From: Erwinia aphidicola
GTDB taxonomy: Bacteria; Pseudomonadota; Gammaproteobacteria; Enterobacterales; Enterobacteriaceae
Reading direction: 5' to 3'
Assembly: GCF_024169515.1 (NCBI RefSeq)
Contig: NZ_JAMKCQ010000001.1
Coordinates: 1 to 64,000, forward strand
Length of the DNA: 64,000 bases
Within the stretch, counting starts at the first letter, position 1; every line of letters begins with the position of its first letter. The translations under genes and the position numbers were made by a program. Under the pieces are notes generated by a model. It was not told where the DNA came from and did not search any database. It saw only the letters and a program-made list of their open reading frames with translations. Of this stretch, positions 1 through 9,128 are shown one piece after another.

Positions 1-495
1 CATGACCGAATCCATGGAGCGGCCGCGTTCGTTAACATCACGCTTCATACGGCGCATCAGGCAGATATCCAGCGGCGTGTCGACGAAGATGGAGAAGTTC
101 ATCTCCTGGCGCAGGCGCGCATCGGTCAGCAGCAGAATGCCTTCAAGAATAATCACTTTCTTCGGTTTGAGAATAATCGTTTGCGAGGTGCGGGTATGCT
201 CAACGTAGCTGTAGACCGGCAGTTCAATCTGCTGCCCTGCTTTCAGCATCTGCAGATGTTGCAGCAGGAGGCTGTGATCCATGGCGCTCGGGTGGTCGTA
301 GTTGGTTTTGACCCGCTCTTCCATGGTTAAATGGCTTTGGTCTTTGTAATAGGCATCCTCTGGGATAACGCCGATGTTTTCATCACCTACCCGATCGCGC
401 ACTTCACGATACAGCGTACTGGCAATAAGACTTTTTCCCGAGGCAGATGCGCCCGCGATACCTACGATGACGCACTGGTGTGACTTGTCAGTCAT
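1..495 (-). CDS. udk: Uridine kinase, C-terminus off the window
   Basis: Phosphorylates uridine and cytidine to UMP and CMP in the cytoplasm (pyrimidine salvage). Reading leftwards from the ATG at 495 gives 165 codons running in frame off the window edge; the family is about 213 residues, so roughly the last fifth is missing. The start [10 protein letters not shown], the P-loop [11 protein letters not shown] near residues 12-22, [11 protein letters not shown] and the [17 protein letters not shown] stretch match E. coli Udk almost residue for residue. It points away from the downstream PAP2 gene, so the gap 496-684 must hold divergent promoters. Confidence 0.96.
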   Translation of the reverse strand, partial: MTDKSHQCVIVGIAGASASGKSLIASTLYREVRDRVGDENIGVIPEDAYYKDQSHLTMEERVKTNYDHPSAMDHSLLLQHLQMLKAGQQIELPVYSYVEHTRTSQTIILKPKKVIILEGILLLTDARLRQEMNFSIFVDTPLDICLMRRMKRDVNERGRSMDSVM

Positions 496-684
496 ATATT
501 AAAGACCTGATTTTGAGACGATATTAAAAAGTATGAATACACCTGGATGGAACGCCGCAATTATAGGGAGTTAGCCGCTCTGATGCCAGAGAAAAGCGCC
601 CTTGCTGTTTTCGGACTTTCCCGTTAGGCGACAAATGCTTTCACCGTTAAACTGGACAGCAGAAAAACAGCAAAAGGAAACAGC

Positions 685-1314
685 GTGTCCTGGCATCTCA
701 TTCATCTCCTGACTTACTTTGGCGACAGCATGTTGCTGATCCCGACCGCCATCATTATGGCGCTGCTGCTGCACTGGAAAAGTGACGATAAGCGCACCGC
801 GTGGTACTGGGTGCTGGCGTTTTGCGCGGCGGGTGCAGTGGTTAGTCTGTCTAAAATTGCCTTTCTCGGGTTTGGCATCGGCAGCGCACGCTTTAATTTT
901 ACCGGATTCAGCGGCCACAGCGCGATGTCTGCCACCCTGTGGCCGGTGATGCTGTGGCTGCTGAGCGGCCGTCTTAGCAACGTCTGGCGCGGGCTGGCGC
1001 TGGTTGTCGGCTATCTGATCCCGCTGATGGTGGGGATTTCACGCCTGGTGCTTAATTACCACTCCACCAGCGAAGTCATCTGCGGTCTGATCCTCGGTTT
1101 CACCCTCAGCACCGCCTTCCTCGTCAGCCAGCGCCGCATCCGCCCGCACGGATTCTCCCCCGTCCAGCTGTGCATTGCCCTGCTGCTGCCGCTGTTGCTG
1201 ATTGGTCATGGGCGCATCGCCACCACTCAGCAATTTTTACAGCGTCTGTCGGTGCAGATAGCCGGTATCGACCATGCCTGGACGCGCGAAGAGCTGCTGA
1301 AGCTTCGCCAGTAA
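685..1314 (+). CDS. PAP2-family membrane phosphatase
   Basis: Probable integral-membrane phosphatase of the PAP2/lipid phosphatase superfamily, acting on an isoprenoid or lipid phosphate; the substrate cannot be told. The protein is 209 residues, mostly hydrophobic, with about six membrane spans. Visible motifs are FSGHSAMSA (residues 75-83, the PSGH motif with F for P) and SRLVLNYHSTSE (119-130), the SRxxxxxHxxxD motif with Glu instead of Asp. The usual first motif (KxxxxxxRP) is not clear; only K57 is a candidate. The start is GTG at 685 behind AAAGGAAA. A GTG start plus altered catalytic motifs leaves activity uncertain. Confidence 0.75.
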   Translation: MSWHLIHLLTYFGDSMLLIPTAIIMALLLHWKSDDKRTAWYWVLAFCAAGAVVSLSKIAFLGFGIGSARFNFTGFSGHSAMSATLWPVMLWLLSGRLSNVWRGLALVVGYLIPLMVGISRLVLNYHSTSEVICGLILGFTLSTAFLVSQRRIRPHGFSPVQLCIALLLPLLLIGHGRIATTQQFLQRLSVQIAGIDHAWTREELLKLRQ

Positions 1315-1469
1315 CAGGATTCTCTGGCCGCCCCGCGCGGCCACAATCGCCTGTCAATCGTCCGAATACAGGCATCTTTGTATTTCGCGCGCTGCATCGC
1401 TTATTTCTTATGCTAGCATGGCAAAAGTTATTAAGATTACGCCTATATCGGCGCCGTGCTGGATGTGTG

Positions 1470-4400
1470 ATGACGACAGAAACTTTGCCCCGCCCCGAGA
1501 CCTCTCCCCAACCCTGGCTTAACGCCGGGCTGCTGGGGGTATTGAGTTTTGTCGTCACGTTTTACTGCCTGGAACTGATTAAGGTCAGCGGGCAGATCTC
1601 GCCGCTCTGGTTCTCTACTGCCCTGATGACCATCGTGGTGTTCCGCAACCCACGCCGCACGCTGCCGCTGCTGTTACTCGGCTGCGTGCTGGGTGTTGCC
1701 TGTGCCAATGCGCTGGTGATTGGCCCGGCTCTGTCTAACCTTCTCTTCCCGCTGATCAACCTGATCCAGGCGCTGCTTGGCGGCGCTCTGCTGCGCCTGC
1801 TGCTCGATCGCCATGCCCCACTTAGCTCGTTATTAAGCTGGAGTAAAATGTTGGTGGCCGTGGGGATTTTCACCCCGCTGGTCGGCGGGCTGCTGGCCAG
1901 CTGGCTGCTGGATATTCATGGCCATGCCTCGCTGCGCTTCTTTACGACCTGGGTGATGTCTGAAGTGGTCGGCATGCTGGCAATCGGACCGGTCTGCCTG
2001 CTGTGGCAGCGCGATTATGTGCGCCGCCACCTGCGCCAGAACGTGCTGTTTGAAGCCCTGCTGACGCTGACCGCCACGCTGGCGCTGTGTTGGGTCACGC
2101 TGCGCTATGCGCCCTGGCCATTTACCTTCGTGATTGTGATCCTGTTCTACAGCGCGGTGCGCCTGCCGCGCCTTGAAGCTTTTGTGGTCTATCTCGCCAC
2201 CGTATCGATGATGTCGCTGATGCTGGTGTTCCAGCTGATCCCCATCGACACCACCGCGCGCCAGCTGCTCTCGATGCCCTGGGTCCCCTTCCTGCTGGCG
2301 CTGATCCCCAGCCATATGATGACGCTGGTGATGCACTCCTTCCGCGAAGAGCGCAAACATATCTCGGAGAGCGAAACGCGTTTCCGGCATGCCATGGAGT
2401 TTTCCGCTATCGGCATGGCGCTGGTTTCCCCCTCCGGCCAGTGGTTACAGGTCAATAAATCCCTGTGCAAACTGCTGGGGTACACCCCGAAGGAGCTACT
2501 GTCGCTTAACTTCCAGCAGCTGACCCATCCGGACGACCTCAACGCCGACCTGACGCAGCTGCAGGCGCTGCTGACGGCAGAGATCGACAACTACAGCATG
2601 GAAAAACGCTATCTGCGCAAGGACGGCGAGATTGTCTGGACGCTGCTGGCGGTGTCGCTGGTGCGCGACAGCGAGCACACTCCGCTGTATCTCATCGCAC
2701 AGATCGAAGATATCACCGGCCTGAAGCAGACCGAAAAGGTCAACCAGCGCCTGATGGAACGCATCACGCTGGCGAATGAGGCGGGCGGGATTGGCGTCTG
2801 GGAGTGGGATTTTAATAGCGGCACCATGAGCTGGGATAAGCGCATGTTCCAGATCTATCAGTTGCCCAGTGCGATGCAGGCCAGTTACCTGACATGGGTA
2901 AACAGCCTGCACCCCGCCGACCGGGAGATGGCGATTAAAACCTTCGATAATGCTGCCAGAGACGGCACCCCGGCGGACGTTGAGTTCCGTATTGAAACCG
3001 CCACCGGCATCCGCTACATCCGCAGCCAGGGCAGCATCGTGCTGGATGAGAAAGGCAATGTCGAACGCATGCTGGGTATTAACCAGGATGTCACCGCTAT
3101 GCGCCTGCTGACCGACGCGCTGTATCAGGAAAAAGAGCGGATGCACATCACGCTCGACGCCATCGGCGAAGCGGTGATCAGCACCGATGACGAGATGCGG
3201 GTGATCTTTATGAACCCGGTGGCCGAGAAGATGAGCGGCTGGCTGCAGCATCAGGCTTCCGGCAGGCCGCTAAGCGACATTCTGCGCATCACCTACGGCA
3301 GCCACGGCCCCCGGATAGAAAATCTGCTGCAGTGCGATGTGCCGCAGGAAAAAACACCGGGCGACTTTGACGCTGGGCTGGTGCTGCACAACCGCGCCGG
3401 CGAACAGTATGCCGTTCACTACAGCCTGTCGCCGTTGAGCACGCTGGAAGGCGAGCAAATCGGCAGCGTGATGGTCATTCAGGACGTCAGCGAGTCGCGG
3501 GAGATGATGAAGCGCCTGAGCTACAGCGCCTCGCACGATATGCTGACGCGCCTGCCGAACCGGGTCAGCTTCGAGCGTCAGCTAAAACGCCTGATCGCCA
3601 GCGCCAGCGAGCATCAGGTGCAGCATGCGCTGGTGTTTATCGACCTCGACCGCTTTAAGGCGGTAAATGACACCGCAGGCCACGCGGCGGGCGATGCGCT
3701 GCTGCGCGAAATCTCCGGGGTGATGCAGCATCACCTGCGCGGCACGGATTTCCTTGCCCGCCTCGGCGGCGACGAATTCGGCGTGCTGCTGGCGGAGTGC
3801 AGCATGGAGAAAGCCAGTGAGGCGGTCGGCCGCATCGTTGATGCCGTTAACCAGCATCGCTTTCTTTGGGAGGGCCGCCTGCACCGCGTCGGGGCCAGCG
3901 CCGGGTTAACCGTGATTACCCGGGAGAATGCCAGCGCCAGCGAGCTGATGGCCCAGGCCGACCTCGCCTGCTATAACGCTAAGCATAACGGCCGGGGTCA
4001 GCTATCGGTGTATGAAAATCACCTGCACCAGCGCCTGAAGCCAGTGATGAGCCGCATTGAAAATGAGCAGATTATCACCCAGCAGCCGATGCGCCTGCAG
4101 ATCCGCGCCGCCGCGCCGCCGCGCAAAATTCATGCGGTCAGCTTCTGGCTGGCGGAGATGCAGCTGTTTACCCCGGAAGGTTATGAGATTGATGAGGCCA
4201 GCTTCCGCGCTGGCTTACAGGATGGTGAGCTGTTCGTCGCGCTCGACCGCAAGCTGATGAGTGAGTTTTTCCAGCACTATGCGCAGGGAGTGATCGGCAA
4301 GTCGCTGACGCTGGCCCTGCCGCTTTCCGGCTTCGGGCTGCGTGAGGATGCCTTTATCAGTGACGCGCTGGCGATGATAGGGCGCTATAACGTTCCGGAT

Positions 4401-4808
4401 CATCTGCTGTGGTTCACCATCAATGCCGATGTGCTCAGCCAGCCGGACGAGCGCCTGCATGCTAATATCGGCCGCCTGCGCGCTGCCGGCTGCCGCATCG
4501 TGCTGCGCGATTTTGGCCGCAATCTTGATGCCTTCAATCAGCTGCCCGCTGATGAGATTGATTACCTGATCCTCGCTCCGGAACTGGTCAGTAACGTCCA
4601 CTGTAATCTGATGGACGAAATGATGGTGTCAATTATTCACGGTCACGCCCAGCGCCAGGGGATCCTGACGCTGGCCGGACCGGTCGACCTGCCCGCCGCG
4701 CTGAATACTCTGTCATCGATCGGGATTGATGCCGTATGGGGCGATACCATCGCCGCACGCCAGCCATTATCTGCGCTGCTGGTGAACAGCTATTTTGCGA
4801 TTAAGTAG
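1470..4808 (+). CDS. yegE: MASE1-PAS-GGDEF diguanylate cyclase YegE
   Basis: Inner-membrane diguanylate cyclase making c-di-GMP, which in E. coli favours curli and biofilm. The order is a MASE1-like membrane sensor (about residues 12-280), three PAS-type segments (about 300-670), a GGDEF domain with intact GGDEF at 766-770 and an RxxD inhibitory site (RGTD, 757-760) exactly five residues before it, then a degenerate EAL domain. The EAL part has no EAL motif and reads RDFGR where DDFGTG is expected, so phosphodiesterase activity is unlikely. The ATG at 1470 (1112 aa) matches the E. coli length of about 1105; in-frame ATG 1410 is an alternative. The 3' end overlaps the next, convergent gene by 8 bp. 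Confidence 0.93.
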   Translation: MTTETLPRPETSPQPWLNAGLLGVLSFVVTFYCLELIKVSGQISPLWFSTALMTIVVFRNPRRTLPLLLLGCVLGVACANALVIGPALSNLLFPLINLIQALLGGALLRLLLDRHAPLSSLLSWSKMLVAVGIFTPLVGGLLASWLLDIHGHASLRFFTTWVMSEVVGMLAIGPVCLLWQRDYVRRHLRQNVLFEALLTLTATLALCWVTLRYAPWPFTFVIVILFYSAVRLPRLEAFVVYLATVSMMSLMLVFQLIPIDTTARQLLSMPWVPFLLALIPSHMMTLVMHSFREERKHISESETRFRHAMEFSAIGMALVSPSGQWLQVNKSLCKLLGYTPKELLSLNFQQLTHPDDLNADLTQLQALLTAEIDNYSMEKRYLRKDGEIVWTLLAVSLVRDSEHTPLYLIAQIEDITGLKQTEKVNQRLMERITLANEAGGIGVWEWDFNSGTMSWDKRMFQIYQLPSAMQASYLTWVNSLHPADREMAIKTFDNAARDGTPADVEFRIETATGIRYIRSQGSIVLDEKGNVERMLGINQDVTAMRLLTDALYQEKERMHITLDAIGEAVISTDDEMRVIFMNPVAEKMSGWLQHQASGRPLSDILRITYGSHGPRIENLLQCDVPQEKTPGDFDAGLVLHNRAGEQYAVHYSLSPLSTLEGEQIGSVMVIQDVSESREMMKRLSYSASHDMLTRLPNRVSFERQLKRLIASASEHQVQHALVFIDLDRFKAVNDTAGHAAGDALLREISGVMQHHLRGTDFLARLGGDEFGVLLAECSMEKASEAVGRIVDAVNQHRFLWEGRLHRVGASAGLTVITRENASASELMAQADLACYNAKHNGRGQLSVYENHLHQRLKPVMSRIENEQIITQQPMRLQIRAAAPPRKIHAVSFWLAEMQLFTPEGYEIDEASFRAGLQDGELFVALDRKLMSEFFQHYAQGVIGKSLTLALPLSGFGLREDAFISDALAMIGRYNVPDHLLWFTINADVLSQPDERLHANIGRLRAAGCRIVLRDFGRNLDAFNQLPADEIDYLILAPELVSNVHCNLMDEMMVSIIHGHAQRQGILTLAGPVDLPAALNTLSSIGIDAVWGDTIAARQPLSALLVNSYFAIK

Positions 4809-6192
4809 GGGCAGAACACCGCTGCGCAATCCGCTGACGAGCGCGAATATCATTGTCATCCTCTTTCAGCAGCGCGCTGACGGAGAGCAGTCGGGAGCAC
4901 GGCAACCCCGCCTCGATCAGCATCGCCAGCGTTACCCCCTGCTCGTCGTAGCGTAAAATATCTGCCAGCTGCGCTGCTGGCAGCGTGGCACGCTGGCGCA
5001 CCGCGCTGACCAGCACCTGCTGCAGCACCGTGGGGTTTTCATCGCGAAAACGCCAGTTCCCGCGCGCCTCATTCACCAGCGTATTCTCTACTTTCCCGTC
5101 AGCTGACGCGCGCTGAAAGCGATCCCACGCTATCAGGTTGCTCTCCAGTACGGCCTGACGGGTGGGTTGAGCGGCGTATTTAATCAGCCACTCCATCAAA
5201 CTCAGACGGCGCCCCGCACCCTCCGTCAAGGTTTCTTCGAGCTGCGCCGGCTGCTGGTGCAGCGCATTCATCAGCGGCTGCGTTTGACCATTTAACGCCA
5301 GCAGCGCCAGCTGCCAGACCCCCTGCGGGGCGGGCAGCCACGCCAGTAAAAAGTTGGCACTTTCGGTGTAGCCGTTAAAGATGGCGGTGGTGAAATAAGA
5401 TGGCGAAGAGCCACTGCGCGGATGGATCCAGTCCGGACGTGCCTTCAGTAACAGCGCCATGCTGCGGTAAAACTTTTTCCTTTCGGCATCGTGATAAGGC
5501 GGTTCGAGGCGCAGGTCGCGCAGCGGATCGTGATCGAAGGTGAGCGCCTGAATCTGCGCCGGAGTCATCAATCTTAAGAACAGATCAAGGGCGACCGGAT
5601 TATGGTGTTCAATCGCATTACTGAACGGCGTAAAGCCAAACTCCTGCCGATCGAGGGGGGAGATCCCCTGACGAATAAAGTAGTGGTAGCTCTCAACCGG
5701 ATAATCCTGCTCGACTGCACGGAAAAACAGCTCGCGCTGTTGCCCGCTCGGCAGGCGGTCGAGATCTGCCCATGCCTGCCGCTGCAGCAGACCCAGATTA
5801 TGCTGCACCTGCTGCTGATGGCGCGCCCATTCCATGGCGCTCTGATGCTGTGGGTAGAACCAGAATGCCGCCGCCAGCAGGATAAACAGCGCCCAGCCGC
5901 TCACCAGAGCCTGGAGCCACGCCTGCGGTCGCCAGCGGCCAAACAGCAACGTCAGCAGCGCGCAGAACAGCACCAGCCAGGCCATCATCGGCAGCGCCAG
6001 CCCGACAGCATTCAGGCCCTGCCACAGCATCACCGCGGCAATCAGGCACTGCGGCAAGAGCAGCAAGAGAAGGAGCCGCCGCGACGCAGGCTGCTGCCAT
6101 TTGACGGCCAGAACCAGTGCGCCGATAGCCAGCAACAGCGGCCCCAGCATGATAATCAGCAACAGCAGCGCCACTGACAGCGTTAAGTGCAC
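4801..6192 (-). CDS. Unrecognised membrane protein with ankyrin-like region
   Basis: Product not recognised. The start chosen is GTG at 6192 because it follows a strong purine-rich CAGGGGGC; the frame stays open upstream to 6345. The 463-residue protein opens with about 120 very hydrophobic residues (four or so membrane spans, runs of Leu), then a mostly soluble alpha-helical region. Segments such as IRQGISPLDRQEFGFTPF followed by SNAIEHHNPVALDLFLRL look like ankyrin repeat halves (GxTPL-like turn plus helix), so a membrane-anchored ankyrin-like scaffold is plausible. It lies convergent with yegE where E. coli has alkA. No catalytic motif is visible. Confidence 0.7.
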   Translation of the reverse strand: MHLTLSVALLLLIIMLGPLLLAIGALVLAVKWQQPASRRLLLLLLLPQCLIAAVMLWQGLNAVGLALPMMAWLVLFCALLTLLFGRWRPQAWLQALVSGWALFILLAAAFWFYPQHQSAMEWARHQQQVQHNLGLLQRQAWADLDRLPSGQQRELFFRAVEQDYPVESYHYFIRQGISPLDRQEFGFTPFSNAIEHHNPVALDLFLRLMTPAQIQALTFDHDPLRDLRLEPPYHDAERKKFYRSMALLLKARPDWIHPRSGSSPSYFTTAIFNGYTESANFLLAWLPAPQGVWQLALLALNGQTQPLMNALHQQPAQLEETLTEGAGRRLSLMEWLIKYAAQPTRQAVLESNLIAWDRFQRASADGKVENTLVNEARGNWRFRDENPTVLQQVLVSAVRQRATLPAAQLADILRYDEQGVTLAMLIEAGLPCSRLLSVSALLKEDDNDIRARQRIAQRCSAPT

Positions 6193-6362
6193 AATATGCC
6201 CCCTGCAAAATAATAAAGAACGATTCCGTTCAGCGCTGCCGATTCTATATGCAGGCGGTTGATATTTGAAAGCCGCGATATTCAAAGCGGGATTTGCCGC
6301 TTGCGCCGCCCCCGCACACAGGCTAAAGTCGCCCCCTTTTTTCACACTCAGCGGAGGAAACG

Positions 6363-7715
6363 ATGTTTATCGGTTTCGACTACGGTACGGCAAACTGCTC
6401 GGTTGCCATCATGGAAAACGGCGCACCAAAGCTGCTGCCGTTAGAGCAGGGCTCGCCTTATTTACCTTCAATGCTGTGTGCGCCGACCCGCGATGCCGTC
6501 AGTGAATGGCTGTTCCGTCACCACCAGGTGCCGACTCCGCAGGCGGAAAACCAGGCGCTGCTGCGCCGTGCCCTCGCCTTTAACCGTGAGGAAGATATTG
6601 AAGTGCTGCCGGGCAGCGTGAAATTCGGGCTGGCGTCGCTGGCGCAATATATGGATGACCCGGAGGAGGTGTGGTTTGTTAAATCACCAAAATCCTTCCT
6701 CGGTGCCAGCGGCCTGAAACCTCAGCAGGTGGCCTTCTTTGAGGACCTGGTGTGCGCGATGATGCTGCAAATTCGCCTCTCTGCGCAAAGCGCGCTGAAT
6801 GACAGCGTGACGCAGGCCGTGATTGGCCGCCCGGTCAACTTCCAGGGGTTGGGCGGCGATGATGCCAACCAGCAGGCTGAAGGTATTCTGGCACGCGCTG
6901 CCAGCCGCGCCGGGTTTAGCGATGTGGTATTCCAGTTTGAACCGGTCGCTGCCGGGCTGGATTTTGAAGCCACGCTGAGCAAAGAGACGCGCGTGCTGGT
7001 GGTGGATATCGGCGGGGGAACCACCGACTGCTCGATGCTGCTGATGGGGCCGCAGTGGCATGATAAAGCCGACCGTAAGCAGAGCCTGCTGGGCCACAGC
7101 GGCTGCCGCGTTGGCGGAAACGATCTCGACATTATGCTGGCGTTTAAAGAGCTGATGCCGCTGCTGGGCCTTGGTGGGGAAACCGTGAAGGGCACCGGCC
7201 TGCCCGCGCTGCCGTGGTGGAATGCCGTGGCGATTAACGACGTTCCGGCGCAGAGTGATTTTTACGCCGCAGCTTCGCGCAAGCTGCTGCAGGACCTGAT
7301 CCGCGACGCGGCCGAGCCGCAAAAGGTGCAGCGTCTGCTGAAAGTGTGGCAACAGCATCTAGGCTATCGCCTGGTGCGCGCGGCGGAAGAGAGCAAAATT
7401 GCCCTGTCGCAGCAGAGCGAGGTGCTGACCGCGCTGGACTTTATCGAGAGCGGGCTGGAAACCGGGATTAGCGTGGCGGGATTAGAGACGGCTATCAGCC
7501 AGCCGTTAGAGCGGATCCAGGAGCAGGTGACGCTGGCGTTAAATACCAGCGGCACCCGTCCTGACGTCATTTATCTCACCGGCGGCAGCGCCAAATCCCC
7601 GGTACTGCGTGCCGCACTGCAACAGCAATTGCCGGATATCCCGCTGGCCAGCGGCGATGATTTCGGCTCGGTCACCGCCGGGCTGGCACGCTGGGCGCAG
7701 GTGATGTTCCGCTGA
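6363..7715 (+). CDS. yegD: Hsp70-family chaperone-like protein YegD
   Basis: Cytoplasmic actin-fold ATPase related to DnaK, lacking a classical substrate-binding domain; physiological role poorly known. The 450 residues align along the full length with E. coli YegD. The phosphate-1 loop is GFDYGTANCSVAIM near the N-terminus, the second phosphate loop is VVDIGGGTTDCSMLL around residue 216, and the adenosine motif is YLTGGSAKSP near residue 400. The ATG at 6363 follows GGAGGAAACG. The gene appears monocistronic and is followed by REP-like hairpins. Confidence 0.95.
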   Translation: MFIGFDYGTANCSVAIMENGAPKLLPLEQGSPYLPSMLCAPTRDAVSEWLFRHHQVPTPQAENQALLRRALAFNREEDIEVLPGSVKFGLASLAQYMDDPEEVWFVKSPKSFLGASGLKPQQVAFFEDLVCAMMLQIRLSAQSALNDSVTQAVIGRPVNFQGLGGDDANQQAEGILARAASRAGFSDVVFQFEPVAAGLDFEATLSKETRVLVVDIGGGTTDCSMLLMGPQWHDKADRKQSLLGHSGCRVGGNDLDIMLAFKELMPLLGLGGETVKGTGLPALPWWNAVAINDVPAQSDFYAAASRKLLQDLIRDAAEPQKVQRLLKVWQQHLGYRLVRAAEESKIALSQQSEVLTALDFIESGLETGISVAGLETAISQPLERIQEQVTLALNTSGTRPDVIYLTGGSAKSPVLRAALQQQLPDIPLASGDDFGSVTAGLARWAQVMFR

Positions 7716-7742
7716 TTTGGTTGCGGGCGTGCTGGCCCACCT

Positions 7743-7773
7743 GTAGGGGCCGATCATCTTTTTCGATCGGCCC
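7743..7773 (+). repeat. GTAG-headed REP-like palindrome (unit 1)
   Basis: GTAGGGGCCGATC, then a T-rich loop, then GATCGGCCC and TTT. It lies just after yegD and can also act as its terminator. It is the first of a family scattered through the window. Confidence 0.8.
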
Positions 7774-7799
7774 TTTCACTCGTGCGGTGCGGGCGGGCT

Positions 7800-7830
7800 G
7801 GCTGACCGGAAAAGAGGGTCAGCCACTACG
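7800..7830 (-). repeat. REP-like palindrome, inverse orientation (unit 2)
   Basis: GGCTGACC, then a GGAAAAGAG loop, then GGTCAGCC and ACTACG. The whole 31 bp is identical to 7875-7905, so this is a recent duplication or two insertions of one unit. Confidence 0.8.
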
Positions 7831-7873
7831 AATCCCTCGTACCGTTGATTTATTGGGTTTACGCTGCACGGAC

Positions 7874-7905
7874 GGGCTGACCGGAAAAGAGGGTCAGCCA
7901 CTACG
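7874..7905 (-). repeat. REP-like palindrome, inverse orientation (unit 3)
   Basis: Second copy of the unit at 7800-7830, about 75 bp further on. It ends 15 bp before the 3' end of the convergent aldo/keto reductase gene. Confidence 0.8.
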
Positions 7906-7919
7906 GTAGGACCCACACA

Positions 7920-8882
7920 TCAATAGCTGCTCACTTCCGACAGCAGGCGCAAATCGTCATCCTTCAGCTTCAGCACCGCCGCTTTGCTTAGCTCTTCAAC
8001 CTGTGCCAGGGATGTTGCGCTGACGATCGGGGCGGTGATGCTCGGGCGGGCAATCTGCCATGCCAGTGCCACCTGCGTCGGCGTAGCGCGATGTTTCTCC
8101 GCCACCTCTACCAGTGCTTTGACAATCTTCAGCCCGCGATCGTTAAGATACTTCTCGACCACGCCCTGCCCGCGCGCGCTTTTCGCGGCGTCCTCTTTAC
8201 TCAGGTATTTCCCGCTGAGGAAACCGCTGGCCAGCGAGTAGTAGTTAATCACCCCCAGCCCGTGATCTTTCGCGACTTTCTCCAGCCCGCTCTCATAGCC
8301 TTCACGGTCGTAAAGGTTATATTCCGGCTGCAGAGTTTCGTAGCGCGCCAGGCCATTGTCGCTGCTGACTTTCAGCGCCTCCTCAAGACGTTCATCGGAG
8401 TAGTTAGAGGCACCAATCACCCGCACCTTGCCCTCTTTAATCAACGCATCAAACGCCGCCAGCGTCTCCTGCAACGGCGTATCGGCATCGTCACGGTGCG
8501 CCTGATAGAGGTCGATATAGTCGGTTTGCAGGCGCTTGAGCGATGCCTCAACCGCCTGACGAATATAGTGCGGCGCGAGGCCGGTTTTGCCATCACCGAG
8601 GTCCATGCCAACCTTGGTGGCGAGAATAATTTTGTCGCGCTTGCCGCTCTGCTTCAGCCAGTTACCAATAATCACCTCTGACTCGCCGCCCTTGTTGCCC
8701 GGCGCCCAGCGTGAATAGACATCGGCGGTATCAATAAAATTGAGTCCCTTTTCCACCAGCGCGTCGAGCAGCGAAAACGAGGTCTTTTCGTCGACGGTCC
8801 AGCCAAATACGTTGCCACCAAACGTCAGCACCGGAACCTGAAGCTTGCTGCGGCCCAGCTGGCGATGTTCTAAATTACTCAT
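7920..8882 (-). CDS. Aldo/keto reductase
   Basis: NADPH-dependent oxidoreductase of the aldo/keto reductase superfamily, cytoplasmic TIM barrel; substrate unknown. The catalytic tetrad is complete: D51 and Y56 in FIDTADVYS, K90 in LATKVG and H129 in LYQAHRDD. The family cofactor-binding GASNYSDERL segment is also present. ATG 8882 (320 aa) is preferred over ATG 8888 because AGGAGA ends directly on the upstream ATG, leaving a normal spacing only for the downstream one. It stands alone, convergent with yegD and divergent from mdtA. Confidence 0.9.
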   Translation of the reverse strand: MSNLEHRQLGRSKLQVPVLTFGGNVFGWTVDEKTSFSLLDALVEKGLNFIDTADVYSRWAPGNKGGESEVIIGNWLKQSGKRDKIILATKVGMDLGDGKTGLAPHYIRQAVEASLKRLQTDYIDLYQAHRDDADTPLQETLAAFDALIKEGKVRVIGASNYSDERLEEALKVSSDNGLARYETLQPEYNLYDREGYESGLEKVAKDHGLGVINYYSLASGFLSGKYLSKEDAAKSARGQGVVEKYLNDRGLKIVKALVEVAEKHRATPTQVALAWQIARPSITAPIVSATSLAQVEELSKAAVLKLKDDDLRLLSEVSSY

Positions 8883-9128
8883 GATCATTCTCCTGATATG
8901 AAGGATGCAACAGCCTGTAAGCTTAGCAAACTAAGCTTTTCGCGCTGCGCTAATTTGTGGCAAAAGATTTGCGTATTCGGCCCGATGAACGCGGGACAGA
9001 ACAAAACTAACCCGTTATCCTTATTTCCTTCATTTTTCAGCGCTTGAAATCCGCTATTGTGACTATATTCGGGATACTGTTTTGTCCCGCCTGGGCTTCA
9101 GGCCCTGCTACCGGAGAGCAAAAAAACC

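Noticed and set aside
1170..1469. Longer start for yegE overlapping the PAP2 gene
   Set aside because: The extra N-terminus is Arg/Ala-rich, overlaps a real gene and has no counterpart in E. coli YegE.
9018..9041. Candidate BaeR box upstream of mdtA
   Set aside because: TTATTTCCTTCATTTTTCAGC resembles the BaeR consensus only after adding a gap; too weak to list as a site.
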